Source of the DNA: Oppiella nova | Lineage: Eukaryota > Arthropoda > Arachnida > Sarcoptiformes > Oppiidae | DNA length: 22,922 bases | Reading direction: 5' to 3' | NCBI GenBank assembly: GCA_905397405.1 | Contig: CAJPVJ010000575.1 | Coordinates: forward strand, 1 to 22,922 | Shown here: piece after piece, positions 1 through 11,800 of the stretch | Position numbering within the stretch: position 1 is the stretch's first letter | Layout: each line of letters starts with the position of its first letter | Program-made: the position numbers and the translations under genes | The notes under the pieces: generated by a model | The model's input: only the letters and a program-made list of their open reading frames with translations | What the model was told of the DNA's origin: nothing | The model's database searches: none

Positions 1-243
1 GATCTTCGTCTGGTCTGAAACGAGATGCGCGAACATCTGTGACCAGAGAAGGCGTTTCCCTACCCCTCTCCTCGCGAGACATCTTTGTGCTCATGATTTT
101 GGGCATTTGGTCCGGTTCTGGGCTCAAAAACTCCGGCGTATCCACGAGTGTCACCACCGGTGATGATGAGGACCTGTGTGGCGGTGAATAGGCGTGAGAT
201 GTAGGCTCACTCTCGATGTATGGGATGTTGTTTTTGAATATTC
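1..243 (-). CDS. Unknown large protein, exon H, cut by window edge
   Basis: The acceptor is ATGTCAG before 243; the two leading bases complete Gly with exon G. The reading IFKNNIPYIESEP follows, then a Pro/Ser-rich stretch (SPPHRSSSSP) and DTPEFLSPEPDQMP. It stays open to position 1, so the protein continues outside the window. It has too few Met codons to appear as an initiated frame of its own; the call rests on phase continuity and base composition. Confidence 0.75.
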
Positions 244-3200
244 CTGACATTTGGGTACAAATACAGTGTATTTTTAACAGATCTTTGATAGCATTTTGTG
301 AATGAAATTAATAGAAAGTAGTAAAGGTTATAATTACTTAATACATTAGTTACCTCCCGGTCCTGTAAATGCTGTCTCATTAGTGATAGCTTTCTCTTGA
401 GTCTCATTTCCATACTGACGGGCAGTTCGCGATCGGGTCTTAACCGACGACTCGTTCCCTTTGGTCTCAATCAGAGTGTCGGATGACATGGAAATGGATT
501 TGGGTTTTTGAATAACTCCTACAAAATTAAAGCAAATAATTTGTCAATAAATGGATATTATAGCCATTAAATGTCATACCGTCTTCATCTTTGAAGGCAT
601 CGGTAGTCATTTCCGTACAAATAGTGGAACTGGAGGTCTCTCTCCACTGAGACTTATCTAACGGCATAAACAGTCCGTTATTTTTGCTGCTCATTGCCAG
701 CGATTTATTATTATTATTGAAATTATCTGGCGGTGCGATGAGCACCATATGCATAGGATCCTGGATACTGACGCGGCCCACCTTTGGCACTGTTATCTCG
801 TCGGTGGAGTCATAGCGTGGGAACGTAGGGCTCGGACTCTTGAGCGACGACTTCAGGCTATGCATTGACGAGCCGTAACTCATTGTCGTCGGTATCTGAG
901 ACGTGGAGACGGCGGGCATCGAGAGGTCGTCGGCCGACGCCGGACGGGTCGACACACCGCTCACGGGAGTCATGTCCACCTCTGACTGCGCTTTCCTTAT
1001 GGGCGACGATATGGGTCTATGCGGTGACTGCGGCCGAACTGAAGACGTCTTATACGTCTTGTAAGGGTCGGTGAGGCGGCGCATGGGTTGGGTGTCTGGC
1101 AGTGGTGGGGCCGGTATGTGTTGACTGGTGGTCACGTGAGTGGTCCTGGACATTTTGCCGGACACCTCATCCATTTTGGTGAGTGATGTCACTTCGCTTC
1201 TCTCCTTTTTATGCGCTTTTGTCACTTCGACGGTGATCTTGGACTCAGTCTTCAAGTCCTTTGGACTCACTTTCATAACAGGCTTCTGCGGCACCGACTG
1301 CTCTGTAACTGTCGTCACCTCACCGTTGGTTTGCGTTTCAATGGATTTCATGCTCGGCATTGGCTTCGATGGCGGAGTGATGGGCGGCGCCGGCATTTGA
1401 GGCGGTAGGACGTCGTGACGAGATTCCGGTCTCTGAGACAACACAGAAATGAAAAGCAAATTATATAATAAATACAAACGAAACACGACTTGTAATCGAT
1501 GACTGACTTTATCGGCAGTGAGTTTGTGTCGGAGCTCCGGGCGATGCGGCTCTCGATCGTAGTTCTGGAGATCCGTTTCCAGCACTGGTTTCTCTTTGGG
1601 ATGCTTTCGGCGGTCATTGAATTCAAAGTTAATTTTCTTCTCCTCAGACCTCATGTGATAATAGCTCTTCTGAATGGGTTTTGACGCCGTCTTGTAGTCG
1701 ACATACTTTTCGCGATATATTTCCCTCACATTCTCGCAGCTGTAGTCGCCCTCAGAGTTGGACGAATCGGATGATGTGGTCGTCGGACTCGTGCCGTACT
1801 CCTCGATGATGGGTTCGGGCGTTTTGGACGGCCTGTAGAAGGTTTGGTCGCGACTTCTGGGAGGGGTCAGCACTTTGGCGCCGCTTTCATCGCCCGACTT
1901 GTAGTAATGGGAAAGTAAGCTCTGGTCGAGGAGTTGACCTGTTTTTGGGTGAAAGCCTTTAGGATAGGCGGAAATGGCAGTCGAGTCCTCCGATTCCGAT
2001 GAGAAGGACGAGAAGTTTGCTTCACAGGCCACGTCTTGGCGTGATATCCACTTCTGGTCCGTTTGAACACCTGATGATAATCTTATGGCTAACGGCTCAC
2101 GAAGTGATCGAGTTCTGTGCCGATGGCCTATACATAGGGATAATGAATGGGATTTAAATAATCACTTTTATTACATAACGTGTAACTATTTATTGGGTTT
2201 TATTGATGAAAGTCATGAAAAATGCATTTAAGTTAATACGCTTTGATTTATTGATAACGTATTGGCTTTTATCGGTTTATAACTTGTAATTTAAATGAAA
2301 TATTTTATAACTTTTGCTTTTTTGTTTTGAACGTTAAAACTAAAGTATTCTAACTATAAATAACAAATTTAGTAACATATATCTTATATAAACCTTTATT
2401 GTGAAACACAATGAATAAAGTAATATAAAACTCATAGAAATATTTTTGCATTTTTCCATATATTGCCATAGATTTTAAGATCAATCAAATATTGTGTATT
2501 TTTATAATTATATGGTCTTTATAAACTCGAAGTCATGACAAAATAAAATATTTGATTTGAAAACAAATATCAATGCATATTATATTAGCATGAAATATGC
2601 TGTCAATGCAATGCCATTTAAAATTCAATCAAATTCTTGCAATCATAAATTTATTTTGATTGTGTATTGAAAAGGTTTCCTGTTCATATATAATTCATAA
2701 CAAAGTTTTGCATTCATATAACATGTCAACTCATAGCTAATAATTTACAAATTATTACCGATTCTTAACAAAACTCTGATCTAATTATGTTTTTATGTGA
2801 TATGAGTGTAAAGAAACATTTGAGACAAACCCGTAATCTGAGGATCTGTTGCCACGGATTCATCTTTACGTCCTCTAAGAGCCGATACCTCTGTCTGTGA
2901 GGACATGGATCTGGTTGTAGGCAATGGAGCGAATCGTTCCCTGAATATGCGATCCGTGGAAACGCCTACATCTCTCGTCTCAATCACATCATTCTTCCAA
3001 TCCGTCTGAACCCCAACCGATGTCTTCGCAATCAATAACTTGTCTAACAGTGCGCTCATTAGCCTGTCATTGAGTTTCCATTCATTCATACGATTTTCAT
3101 AATTCATTCAAATATTTGTAAGAAAGTGTTGGAAGAAAAGTCAATTAGAGTACAGGTATTGTATGATTAGATTACAATGAATGCATACCTGAAGTCAATT

Positions 3201-6200
3201 TCCGTATTCACTGAGACATCACTGTTTGAGATCTCATTTGTCTGTGTAGTCCTTGATATCAATTTGACGGCGTATTGGAGTTCAGGCTTTGTCTGTGTCT
3301 TACGGCTCATCGGAAACGCGAGTTCACTGTCTCTCTCAACTCTCTCGGCTCTCTCTGCTCTCTCGAGTCTCTCCATTCTCTCCATCCGTTCATCACTTTC
3401 CACGAGTCGTCGCCTATAAGTGCGGGCCATATGTCCCTCACTGTCGTCGGAGGCCTTCTTCAGCCGAAACAACTCTTCCTCCAACTTCTTCACCCTTTCC
3501 TTAGCCGAGTGCGGGATTACATTGACTTCGTCCAACTTTTTGAGCCATTCCTCGTACCTCTTGTTCCTCTCCTCTTCCAGTTTCTTGTCTTTCATCTGTT
3601 CCTCAGCTCTACTGATACTGACATCAAATGTTTTGTTTTATAATTTCACTGCAAATAATGCCAATAGTTTTGTCTATTTTTAGCATTTCCCCCAAAAAAG
3701 TAACTTTTTCTCGTACCCTATTATATCACTTATTATTCATAATTATATATAATTTTAAATTAATGAACAATTTATTTATTATCACAATATAATTATGTTT
3801 TGTATTTTGTAGCAGAAATGTGTAAAACATTTTCTCAAACACATATTCCTTCAAACAAAGCTATTTCTCAATTAATATAATAATAAAGTTCTCGTATTTT
3901 ATCGATTTCTGAATCTCACGCAAAAAACTCATACAAACAATTGAAAGAGAGATATGTGTTATAAATACTATTGTTTCTAAAATTTAATTAAACTTTATTT
4001 TCTATGAGATTAGCATTTAATTCATGGATGAACTCATGATTAAATTAATGGAATTTGTATTTTTAAAATTCATATCCATACAAACAAATTCTCGTAATAA
4101 ATAAAGTTTCCTAAAAGTTCAACATAAAAGAAATTTATGTGAAATTTTACGCCAATCACATATGTATTAAATATTTTTATTTCTATTCAATTCAGATATC
4201 GTTTGTAATCTAATTTATATCACTTTTGCTAGAATCTCAAAATAAGCCTTATTCACGATTTAATTGATTTAATATGATATTATTCCCGAAAATTTCATAA
4301 ATAAATCAATTTTGCTTTCAAAATAAAATGTAGTTTAAAGTCGTGTTTGAATTGGTTTTAAATTCAATTAATCTTTAAAGGAAATAAATAGCTTACAGAA
4401 AATAAAAACTTTTTATGACTATTAAATCAAAATACAAAATTCCAAACACTATAATGGATACTGTTTTGTTGAAATCAAATAACAGTAATATTTTATGAAA
4501 AGGCCAGCAATTGTTTCAATTATATTATACCATATTTGGTATTTTTCTAACAGAAGTCATCAAAAGTTAATTATTTTATAACAAAACGCTATTGAGTTTA
4601 ATGAAGGCCAACAACAACCAGAGAAATGCATATAATTAACAACAACTAAATGTTGTGCTAAACGTTTTGCATGAATACTGAATAAACAATAATTAAGTCT
4701 ATAGTAAGACTCACCGATAGCTGTCTTCCTCGGAGATCCTATACCTATCTCTGGCAGAGGCCGTGCCCTCCATCTCCTCTCTTTCATAGCGAGCCCGGAG
4801 TGAAGCCACTGTAGGCTTCATATACCCGACCACTGGAACGGTAGGCATAGCGAAATGGTAGGGCATAGCTGTGCTGCCCCTTCGCACCACTGACGACAAC
4901 GGTATACTCTGGGCTGAGAGTCGGTCCCTCACGGGATCCGATGTACTCCTGCGGCCCTCCAGTCGTGGCTTTCGAGCCGTTTTCATGAGCGACGGTTTCG
5001 TCGACTCCTTGCCGTAACCGCTCTTATCTGGCGTCTTATCACTGGCTTTATCTTTGACATCAATCCGAGTCGGAGGCAAATCTATCACTTCATACTCGGC
5101 CGGCCTCTCGATTCCACCTGTAATTCAGTTATGAGTTATACAAACAATTCTCAACTTTTTTCCAACAGTTATTGTTATTTACTTTTTTTAATTTTCCGTT
5201 TTTATTTCAGAAAAATTATTTAGTTTTTATTTTTTCCGATTCATTATGTATTTATGACTTCCTTTTAAAATTGTTTACTAAACTCTACGGTACTGTATAT
5301 CCAGAAAACCTAACGAATATTGTAATTTCAATGCAATCGTATGGATTACATGTTAAACATAATGTGTACACAATTTGGGTTAATTTGCTATCTTCACGGA
5401 TAAAGTTTTATTTCTTAATAATTGTAATATAAAGTGTTTTTTAAACATTCGTCTGAATTAATTAAAATGATTTCTGATCATTAGAAGTGATAATAGATTC
5501 GTTTGAATTACAAAAGTATTTGCTATGAAATTATATGCAAAACGCAATGAATCCATAATTTGCTTTTTGGTTTAAATGCTTATTTTCATATAAAGACATA
5601 TTATATGCAAGATATTTTATACTAATTTAAAGTAATGTTTATACAACTTATAAATACATAATATAAATCTATTTCAACAAAATCCTGTTTTAATGAATAA
5701 TTAATTGAAATTCATATTTTTATAAATTGCACATATTATACGTTAAAATCAATTTGTGATGAATTAGTTATAGGCTAAGAATTGTTGCATGTATATTTTA
5801 ATGTTAATAAACCAAAGCTAATTATGTGCTAAAAAACTTTTAAAAACTAAAAATACTTTATAGATGCTAAATAAAAAAATAGTTTAAAAACACCATAAAA
5901 TAATAAATAAATATTCACTTATTTTTATCGTATAGGCGTATAGTGTATAGAAAAATAAGCAGAGATTTCTTAATAACAGGAAAATTTCAAATCTTATTCA
6001 AGACTATAGTGTAATAAAAGCCTTTGTGAAGACATACCCGCTTCGAAGTCTCCGTATTGTCTGATAGTGTCCAGCGATTCCTCCGCGTCTTGAAACATGT
6101 CGTGCTCTCTGTCCTCATCGGACGACCGAGATTTCGATGACTTCTTGCGCACCGAAGAGTCACTTTCGAGCAGTTCCTGCGAACCCCACGCGCTCTCGAA

Positions 6201-6413
6201 GTCAGAGCTGAATGGTCTGAGGGATGAGCTGACAGACCCCCGGCTCACAGCTCTGGACGGATCCATTTGTGTCGTGTCGGTTATGCCACTCTTCGCCTCA
6301 TAACCGCTGTCTTCCTCCGGCTCCTGATCTGAATCGCTGGTATGGGTGCGGATCAGACTCGCCGTGAATCGGGACTTCTTTCTGCCGTTAGACTCCGATT
6401 CTTCATATTTTCT
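1..6413 (-). CDS. Large disordered coiled-coil/TQT-motif protein, partial (gene span)
   Basis: I do not recognise this gene. Eight minus-strand exons join with consistent phase: 6413-6038, 5117-4715, 3617-3189, 3063-2831, 2127-1508, 1432-580, 518-354 and 243-1 (3322 nt, about 1107 codons). No initiator is seen and the frame is open at position 1, so both ends are missing. In order, the protein has an acidic Ser-rich N-terminal part, a basic Ser/Thr segment, a charged coiled coil of about 70 residues, a cluster of TQT/VQTD/SQTE motifs, and long Ser/Thr/Pro-rich disordered regions with SH3-ligand-like proline clusters. No enzyme motif, signal peptide or certain membrane segment is present. This composition is common in cytoskeletal or scaffold proteins, which is inference only. 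Exon GC is far above that of the introns. The coding status is strong because seven consecutive junctions keep frame; the identity is unknown. Confidence 0.82.
354..518 (-). CDS. Unknown large protein, exon G
   Basis: The acceptor is TTTTGTAG before 518 and the donor is GTAACT at 353 (phase 1). Joined to exon F it reads DEDG then VIQKPKSISMSSDTL and ends TNETAFTGPGG. A competing Met-initiated reading at 470-207 is in another frame and runs through the splice donor into the intron, so it was discarded. The flanking introns are 61 nt (519-579) and 110 nt (244-353). Confidence 0.78.
580..1432 (-). CDS. Unknown large protein, exon F: Pro/Ser/Thr-rich
   Basis: The acceptor is TTGTCTCAG before 1432 and the donor is GTATGA at 579 (phase 1). 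It encodes about 284 residues, beginning RPESRHDVLPPQ. There are proline clusters (MPAPPITPP, PAPPLPD), one more canonical-looking LC8-type motif (SIETQTNG, near 1325-1345), repeated Ser-Pro sites (SPHRP, SSPIRK, SPSPTFP) typical of proline-directed kinase targets, and a run of Asn. It looks disordered throughout. Confidence 0.82.
1508..2127 (-). CDS. Unknown large protein, exon E
   Basis: The acceptor is TGTATAG before 2127 and the donor is GTCAGT at 1507 (phase 0). The reading includes LSSGVQTDQKW near its start, extending the motif array of exons C and D. It continues into a Ser/Thr/Glu-rich low-complexity region and then a strongly basic segment (HKLTADK at its end). An initiation within the exon is unlikely, because the frame is open upstream to the acceptor and joins exon D exactly (Gly completed by GC). 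Confidence 0.8.
2128..2830 (-). other. Intron, 703 nt, AT-rich
   Basis: This lies between exons D and E of the unknown gene. It is AT-rich with scattered homopolymer runs. I see no repeat, RNA gene or nested coding region. Confidence 0.7.
2831..3063 (-). CDS. Unknown large protein, exon D: VQTD/SQTE motif cluster
   Basis: The acceptor is AATGACAG before 3063, completing an Arg codon with AG from exon C. The donor is GTTTGT at 2830 (phase 1). The 77-residue segment contains SVGVQTDW, DVGVSTDR, SMSSQTEV and ESVATDP, evenly scattered in a non-globular chain. The Met-initiated reading that begins at 3107 is upstream of the acceptor and is probably intronic. Confidence 0.78.
3189..3617 (-). CDS. 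Unknown large protein, exon C: coiled coil and first TQT motifs
   Basis: This exon encodes about 143 residues. The first 100 are highly charged with heptad character (for example RVKKLEEELFRLKK) and end in a three-residue ER-x repeat, MERMERLERAERAERVERD. After that come the motifs KTQTK, TTQTN and SVNTE. The acceptor is ambiguous: TGTCAG before 3617 and TATCAG before 3611 are 6 nt apart and both keep frame, so products with or without Ile-Ser are possible. The donor is GTATGC at 3188 (phase 2). Confidence 0.8.
3618..4714 (-). other. Intron, 1097 nt, AT-rich
   Basis: This lies between exons B and C. It is AT-rich and has no supported features. The Met-initiated minus reading at 4787-4560 runs over the exon B donor into intron and is not a gene. 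Confidence 0.7.
4715..5117 (-). CDS. Unknown large protein, exon B
   Basis: The acceptor GAATTACAG precedes 5117 (phase 1 in) and the donor GTGAGT starts at 4714 (phase 2 out). The reading starts GGIERPAEYEVIDLPP, so the frame extends upstream of the first Met at 5088. It is basic and Ser/Thr-rich, with a stretch KPTVASLRARYEREE near the 3' end that looks like the start of a charged helix and leads into the coiled coil of the next exon. Confidence 0.8.
5118..6037 (-). other. Intron, 920 nt, AT-rich
   Basis: This lies between exons A and B. An 86-codon plus-strand reading at 5172-5432 is hydrophobic only because the DNA is T-rich. Nothing else is visible. Confidence 0.65.
6038..6413 (-). CDS. 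Unknown large protein, exon A (most 5' exon seen)
   Basis: The acceptor is TTAATTCAG before position 6413 (phase 0). The donor is GTATGT at 6037-6032, leaving phase 1. The exon encodes about 125 residues rich in Ser, Asp, Glu and Arg, beginning RKYEESESNGRKK and ending QYGDFEAG. There are several acidic Ser clusters that resemble kinase CK2 sites and no globular signature. Adding the first base of the next exon's GT completes Gly, and the frame continues without a stop. No exon of this gene upstream of here could be supported. Confidence 0.8.
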
Positions 6414-7393
6414 CTGAATTAACATTTAATTAACAAATCGTTTCTTAATTACTCATTTCATCCACAAAAATTTAATTTATATTAAACATATAATAAGTAT
6501 ATTTAAAATCACAACAAATATTAATCCATTTTTGGCTGCAATTAAGATTTTAGGAAAATATTTTGTATATAAAAATTCCTCTCTTAAGAGAAATTTCGAA
6601 AATATTTTCTTCTTTTTGTTTGAGATTTCATTGTTTTATTAGATTTTGTGTTCAATTGATTGCAGTCTTAAAGTGAACACAAATACAAATTCACGCTTTA
6701 ATTACTGAAAGAGCTATAAAATACAATAATATAGACATAACTTTATTCAGCGAATAGAGAGCTTAAAAATTTTATGAAAAATGAGAGAATAAACCGAATA
6801 TAATGTTTGTAATTGAAGGTCGAGTCGAGAGATATAGTATGAGATATAATCAACAAAATATGAAAAAGATTTTCCAATTCATGTCCAACAGATTGAATTA
6901 ATAGCGATTACACTTACGATTTGCACATTAAATAATAGGGTAAAGAAGTGAACAATTTTGAGCCAATAATAAGTAATTTCGAGTAGTCTCAGGAACTGCA
7001 GGCATATAAGCAGGTGTTTGGCTGTTATCCTATTCCCAGTCAATACATACCAACGCAAACCGAAACACCACTCATTAATTTGGTTCTGAAGTAAAAATAC
7101 AATACATTTTATAATTATTAATACAATACACGCGGAAAGTCATTGTACCGTAAAAATGATGAGATTTTCTAATACCTGTACATTATTTTGTTATGCTTTT
7201 AATACTTTTTTATTACAAAATGATTAAAAAAGTTTTAAATATTATATAAAAAGTTCCGTTGCATAAGACATGCTTTAATATAACTTTTGGAAAATATTCT
7301 GAGTTTAAGAAAGTTAGCGAAACTAAAGGGAAATTCCTAACAATTATCACATTTCGTTGTATTCATAATAATAATAATAAACATTTACTTATG

Positions 7394-7422
7394 AATAATT
7401 GTTAAGTCATTTAACAATTATT
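7394..7422. repeat. Perfect inverted repeat, 12-bp arms, 5-nt loop
   Basis: The left arm AATAATTGTTAA (7394-7405) and right arm TTAACAATTATT (7411-7422) flank GTCAT. It is perfectly paired but AT-rich, so the hairpin would be weak. Its role is unknown, and chance is possible in DNA this AT-rich. Confidence 0.7.
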
Positions 7423-8546
7423 GCCAATTTTGGGCAAACAAATGAGCGATTGATAAGAAACACATAACTCTTGTTTCAAATTTCAAATCATAATAAAACT
7501 AATAATACATAAAAGCATTCTTCTTAACAAATAAACGAAACATTAATTTATAAGCAAACAGAAAATGATAACTTCAAACCCATTGGAGAGATAATAATGC
7601 TCTCGAAACACGTCTATTAAACATATGAGACATCAGACACTATACGGTATATTCTCATCCAAACAAAACAATTAAAGTTTTTAATATATTTCTGTTACCC
7701 TCTATTGATGGCACGCAATACCCGTTAATTTAGTATTAAATTTAATACAAACGATTCGCTGTAATGAAAATAATGATTTTAAAATTGTATTTAAAAGGCT
7801 TATTATATATCAAATTAGTTGCTCTCATCTCGAACTCTATATTTGTTATACAATTTAAATACATATACTCTCAATACAAGTATAGTTCAGTTTTAATGTT
7901 TAATATTAAATATTATATTTGAGATAAATATAAATTAAGGGAAACTGCATGTGTTTGGTTGGCGTGATTTGGCTGTATTAGTATTGGCTATTATTAGCGT
8001 TTATAACATCAATAAATATAATATAATTTGGTTTACAATAAAAAAGAGTTTTGAAACAATACAATCATTTCTCATATGAAGTTAGAAATAAGTTTTAAAT
8101 AAACTTTTAAGATTACTCTGCATTTATAAATGTTATACTCGTATTCACTATTTACTCAAAAAAATATAATTAAATTCAAATCAAACCAAATAAAAAATAA
8201 TAGAAAATTCGTAAATTACTATTTATGGCAATAAAAAGATTATTGATAAGAATTATTCATGAAAGAGATTTATTCATACAATTATTTGCAAAATATTTTT
8301 GAAAAATAATAATTTAAATGACAAATAAAGTGAAATGATTTCATACTTATTATGTAATGGAAAAAGTTGTGAAAACAGGAATAATTGAATGACAACTTCA
8401 ATAAGGAGTTGTAGTTTTGAAGCACAAATTATCTGACAATAACTCACATACAAAGTGCGAAAACAAAACTTTTTTATGTAGTTTACAAATGAGACTTACC
8501 TTTCATCAGACAAAACAGTATAGTTTTTGCAAAACACACGAAAGAG

Positions 8547-8801
8547 TCTAAAAACTTAACATAAAAGTTGATTAACTCTTCCCATTCAAGATCTATACAT
8601 CGAAACCAAACCTTAATGTATTATAAATTACTAATTGTAATTAAGTTTATTGTATTTTTCTCCCGATTTTTTTATCTAAAAACTTAACATAAAAGTTGAT
8701 TAACTCTTCCCATTCAAGATCTATACATCGAAACCAAACCTTAATGTATTATAAATTACTAATTGTAATTAAGTTTATTGTATTTTTCTCCCGATTTTTT
8801 T
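8547..8801. repeat. 128-bp tandem duplication (two copies)
   Basis: The segment starting TCTAAAAACTTAACATAAAA at 8547 is repeated at 8675, giving a period of exactly 128 bp. The copies are essentially identical through the CTCCCGATTTTTT tail and differ only in the final T run. There is no coding content and no flanking target duplication was noticed. It is either a recent tandem duplication or an assembly duplication. Confidence 0.93.
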
Positions 8802-11800
8802 TGGATTTTCATATTAATATTTATGAATTTGGGATTTCAAGCCAAAATATATTCTAATCATTTAATTAATTAATGAGAAAAATGTAATTTTTTAATCGTT
8901 TGTTGTGTTTGTGTGACGAAAGTCATGACAAGTGATTTCACATTTAGATCCTATGCTTCCAAATATTAATCATTAATATCTCTGTACTTATTGTTATCTT
9001 TAAAAAAGTTTCAAACAAAGCATTCGTTTCATTGTGTTATCTTAACTTTGATTTATTTCATAATAATTTAATTTTCCTGCATTCGTATCATTAGATTCGG
9101 TTTTATTTAATTTTGATAGTCATCTGACGGACACTTCATTTAATAGACCAAAAGTATCGCAAAATACTGTTTTCCGAGTCAATACTCTATTACGTGTAAG
9201 AGTTATAAACTTCATGTTATAAAAACACACTTTTTGGTTAATTACATAAAAATTTAAATTACAAATAAAACAACGGAAACTCATTGATTTAAAAACAAAT
9301 AACTCATATCACGTCTATTTGCTCTGTAATATGAGGTATAATTAATTCATATTTTTATTTTACTTTTTTCTGTTTAAAACTATTATGTCTACTATTTATT
9401 ATATAATTTTTAAAATATTTATAAATCATATTGTATTGTATTTTTGCTAAATTAAATATTTATTTTAAGCAAGATATATTTAATACATTAATTTTAATCT
9501 CATAAATTAATATACAAATCGAGACAATACTAAATCTGAGAAAAATCTTAAATAGAAAATTGAAAATAAAAATTAATCTGTAACTATAATCACGATATCT
9601 ACCATATATGAAGGGATGTGTTTATTTCAGAGCAATTATATTGTGCCACAAAATAGTTTAGAGAAATGTATGAGAAATTATAAATGGAAAGAAAAAAAGA
9701 GAAAAAATGATCAAAAATTTATTAAACTATAAGAGGTTTCGCTTGAGTTTAATGTTTTACACTTAAATCTATTACTTTTCGTATTGTAATCATAATAAGC
9801 ACTCCTTTTGTGAAAATCATTTTAAATCTCGTTTTTGCTTAACATTTAGAAGAGAAGTAAAGAAATTTATATTTGAGAAAAAGGTTTGCGAAAAATGAGA
9901 GAACAGGTAGAGAACACCTGCCGTTACATTAATTTACATATTTCTTTGAGTTAAATACTTAGTTATTAGAGGTTTTGCTTTGTAGTCACGGAATCTCCTA
10001 TTCTTTTGTAATAGCAGTTAATATACAACTAATACAAAGTGGGAGTTATTTCAAGAATGATACTTGCAAACTATTTTCACGTCTTTTATAAAAATATAAA
10101 TAATATTGAACTGGATTTACAAATACTGTGCTAGAATAAAATGCTTTGTTTTCTTAGTGGTTAATATATAGTCAAATACAGTGTTTAACCATTACTTACT
10201 GTCCGGGGATTTAGTCATTACTTAATCATATCTGTTATCAATAGATTTGATCAAATTATGTCATCATAAATGATTATCATAATATTTTATAAAATATTAA
10301 AATTTCAATGACTACTTGTCCTACACTAATGATGTAGTATTTTATTCTTATTATGCAAAACAAATTCATAACTAATTAAGAATACATACAAAATAAAAAT
10401 ACATATATTGTATTTTAATAATACGATACCGTGTATAAATTACTAGCAAAGTTATTTGGCTTTAATTCAATCAAATAAATTATAACAATTAAGCATTTGT
10501 TTTATTGTTCTGGACAAATAACAAATATTTGATTTAAAACCACATTTAAAGCACACAAAAAATCATTGAATTAAAAGATTGCATTGAATTAAAAACTTTT
10601 CACGGATTGAACACAAAATTGTTTCATTGGTTTTGAGAAACTCACGACTCGTATGGTGTGTGCCGTAAATGTCTTAAGATTTTGATAAAACAAAACAATT
10701 TACGCTATTTATTACAAATGCACGCAAAGACATGACTTGTGAGGGGACGGGGAGAGAAAATTTGGCCAATTTTTCACTACTATATTATACTAAACACTAA
10801 TTATTTCTCATTTGTATACACGAGTAGTGCATCGGTTCGTAGAACTCATGCTATTTATTAACCCTTCAGACGAGCCATCAATTCATTACATCATTTAATT
10901 CACACTATATTTGCTGTAAATTATGAATTTTTTTGGGACTAAAATAGACTAAAAGTATACACATTCCTATGATTTATGGTCGTAGTGTTGCTATAATTAA
11001 ACCAGATCCATTTCCCTCACTATTATTTTCATTTAAAATTTTTATACAATTCTGATGTAATTTAGATAAAAAAGTTTTGTCTTTAGATATTATACTGTTG
11101 TGTGAATTTCAATGTCAACACATTGTGTTATAATGTCCACAATAAGCTATTAGCAAATAATACTAATTTACAATTTATTATTGCATATTAGCTATAAATA
11201 TTTATATTAATTGTATAATAAATTGTGCTTTAATTCACTTTGAAAACAAATGAATTTTATAAAGTTTTAAAAAGTTTTTGAATTAAATATAAAGTTATCA
11301 TATTATAACTGCCATCTAAACGATCAGTTTTAAACTTCAGATTTTAAAATTTGTAGTCAAGGATATTTGCTACAGAATAATATTCAGAATATTATTCTAT
11401 GGATTTAACTTTTATTGATTATTATCTACTTTCAATTTTGTTCAATATTTCTCATATATTATACAAATATAATAATATTTACAATTTATTGTTTAACAAT
11501 ATCTCGATATTATATGTATTTTCTATTGACAATAAATTATTCATTCCTATAAATTTTATAACAATTATATTAATACATTTGAAGGCTATTCAAGAATAAA
11601 TATAATTTATACAAAATGTTATTCTTTGGTTTAAAAGTTTAAGACATTAATTTATAATTTAGATATAAGTCTTATTTGTAAAACATACAATATAAACTTA
11701 TGCTAAATGTTTGTTATTTATTAAATACTTATTATGACATGATTAATGAATTTCACAAAAATTATTAATAATATTTTATTAAACTTCTTTTATAATAATT

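Noticed and set aside
207-470. Minus-strand Met-initiated frame of 87 codons
   Set aside because: It crosses the donor at 353 into AT-rich intron and is out of frame with exon G, which joins its neighbours exactly in another frame.
865-1400. Plus-strand frames antisense to exon F
   Set aside because: These are antisense shadows of the GC-rich minus-strand exon, with no splice or initiation support.
5172-5432. Plus-strand 86-codon hydrophobic frame
   Set aside because: It is a T-rich intronic frame with no coding character; the hydrophobicity follows from base composition.
7030-7100. Possible 35-nt micro-exon on the minus strand (acceptor TTACTTCAG, donor TTG|GTATGT) in a small GC bump
   Set aside because: Its length and phase do not join the phase-0 acceptor of exon A without a stop, so it remains unsupported.
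11399-11599. Plus-strand 66-codon frame rich in Ile, Asn and Tyr
   Set aside because: Its composition is that of random AT-rich DNA, with no homology or GC rise.
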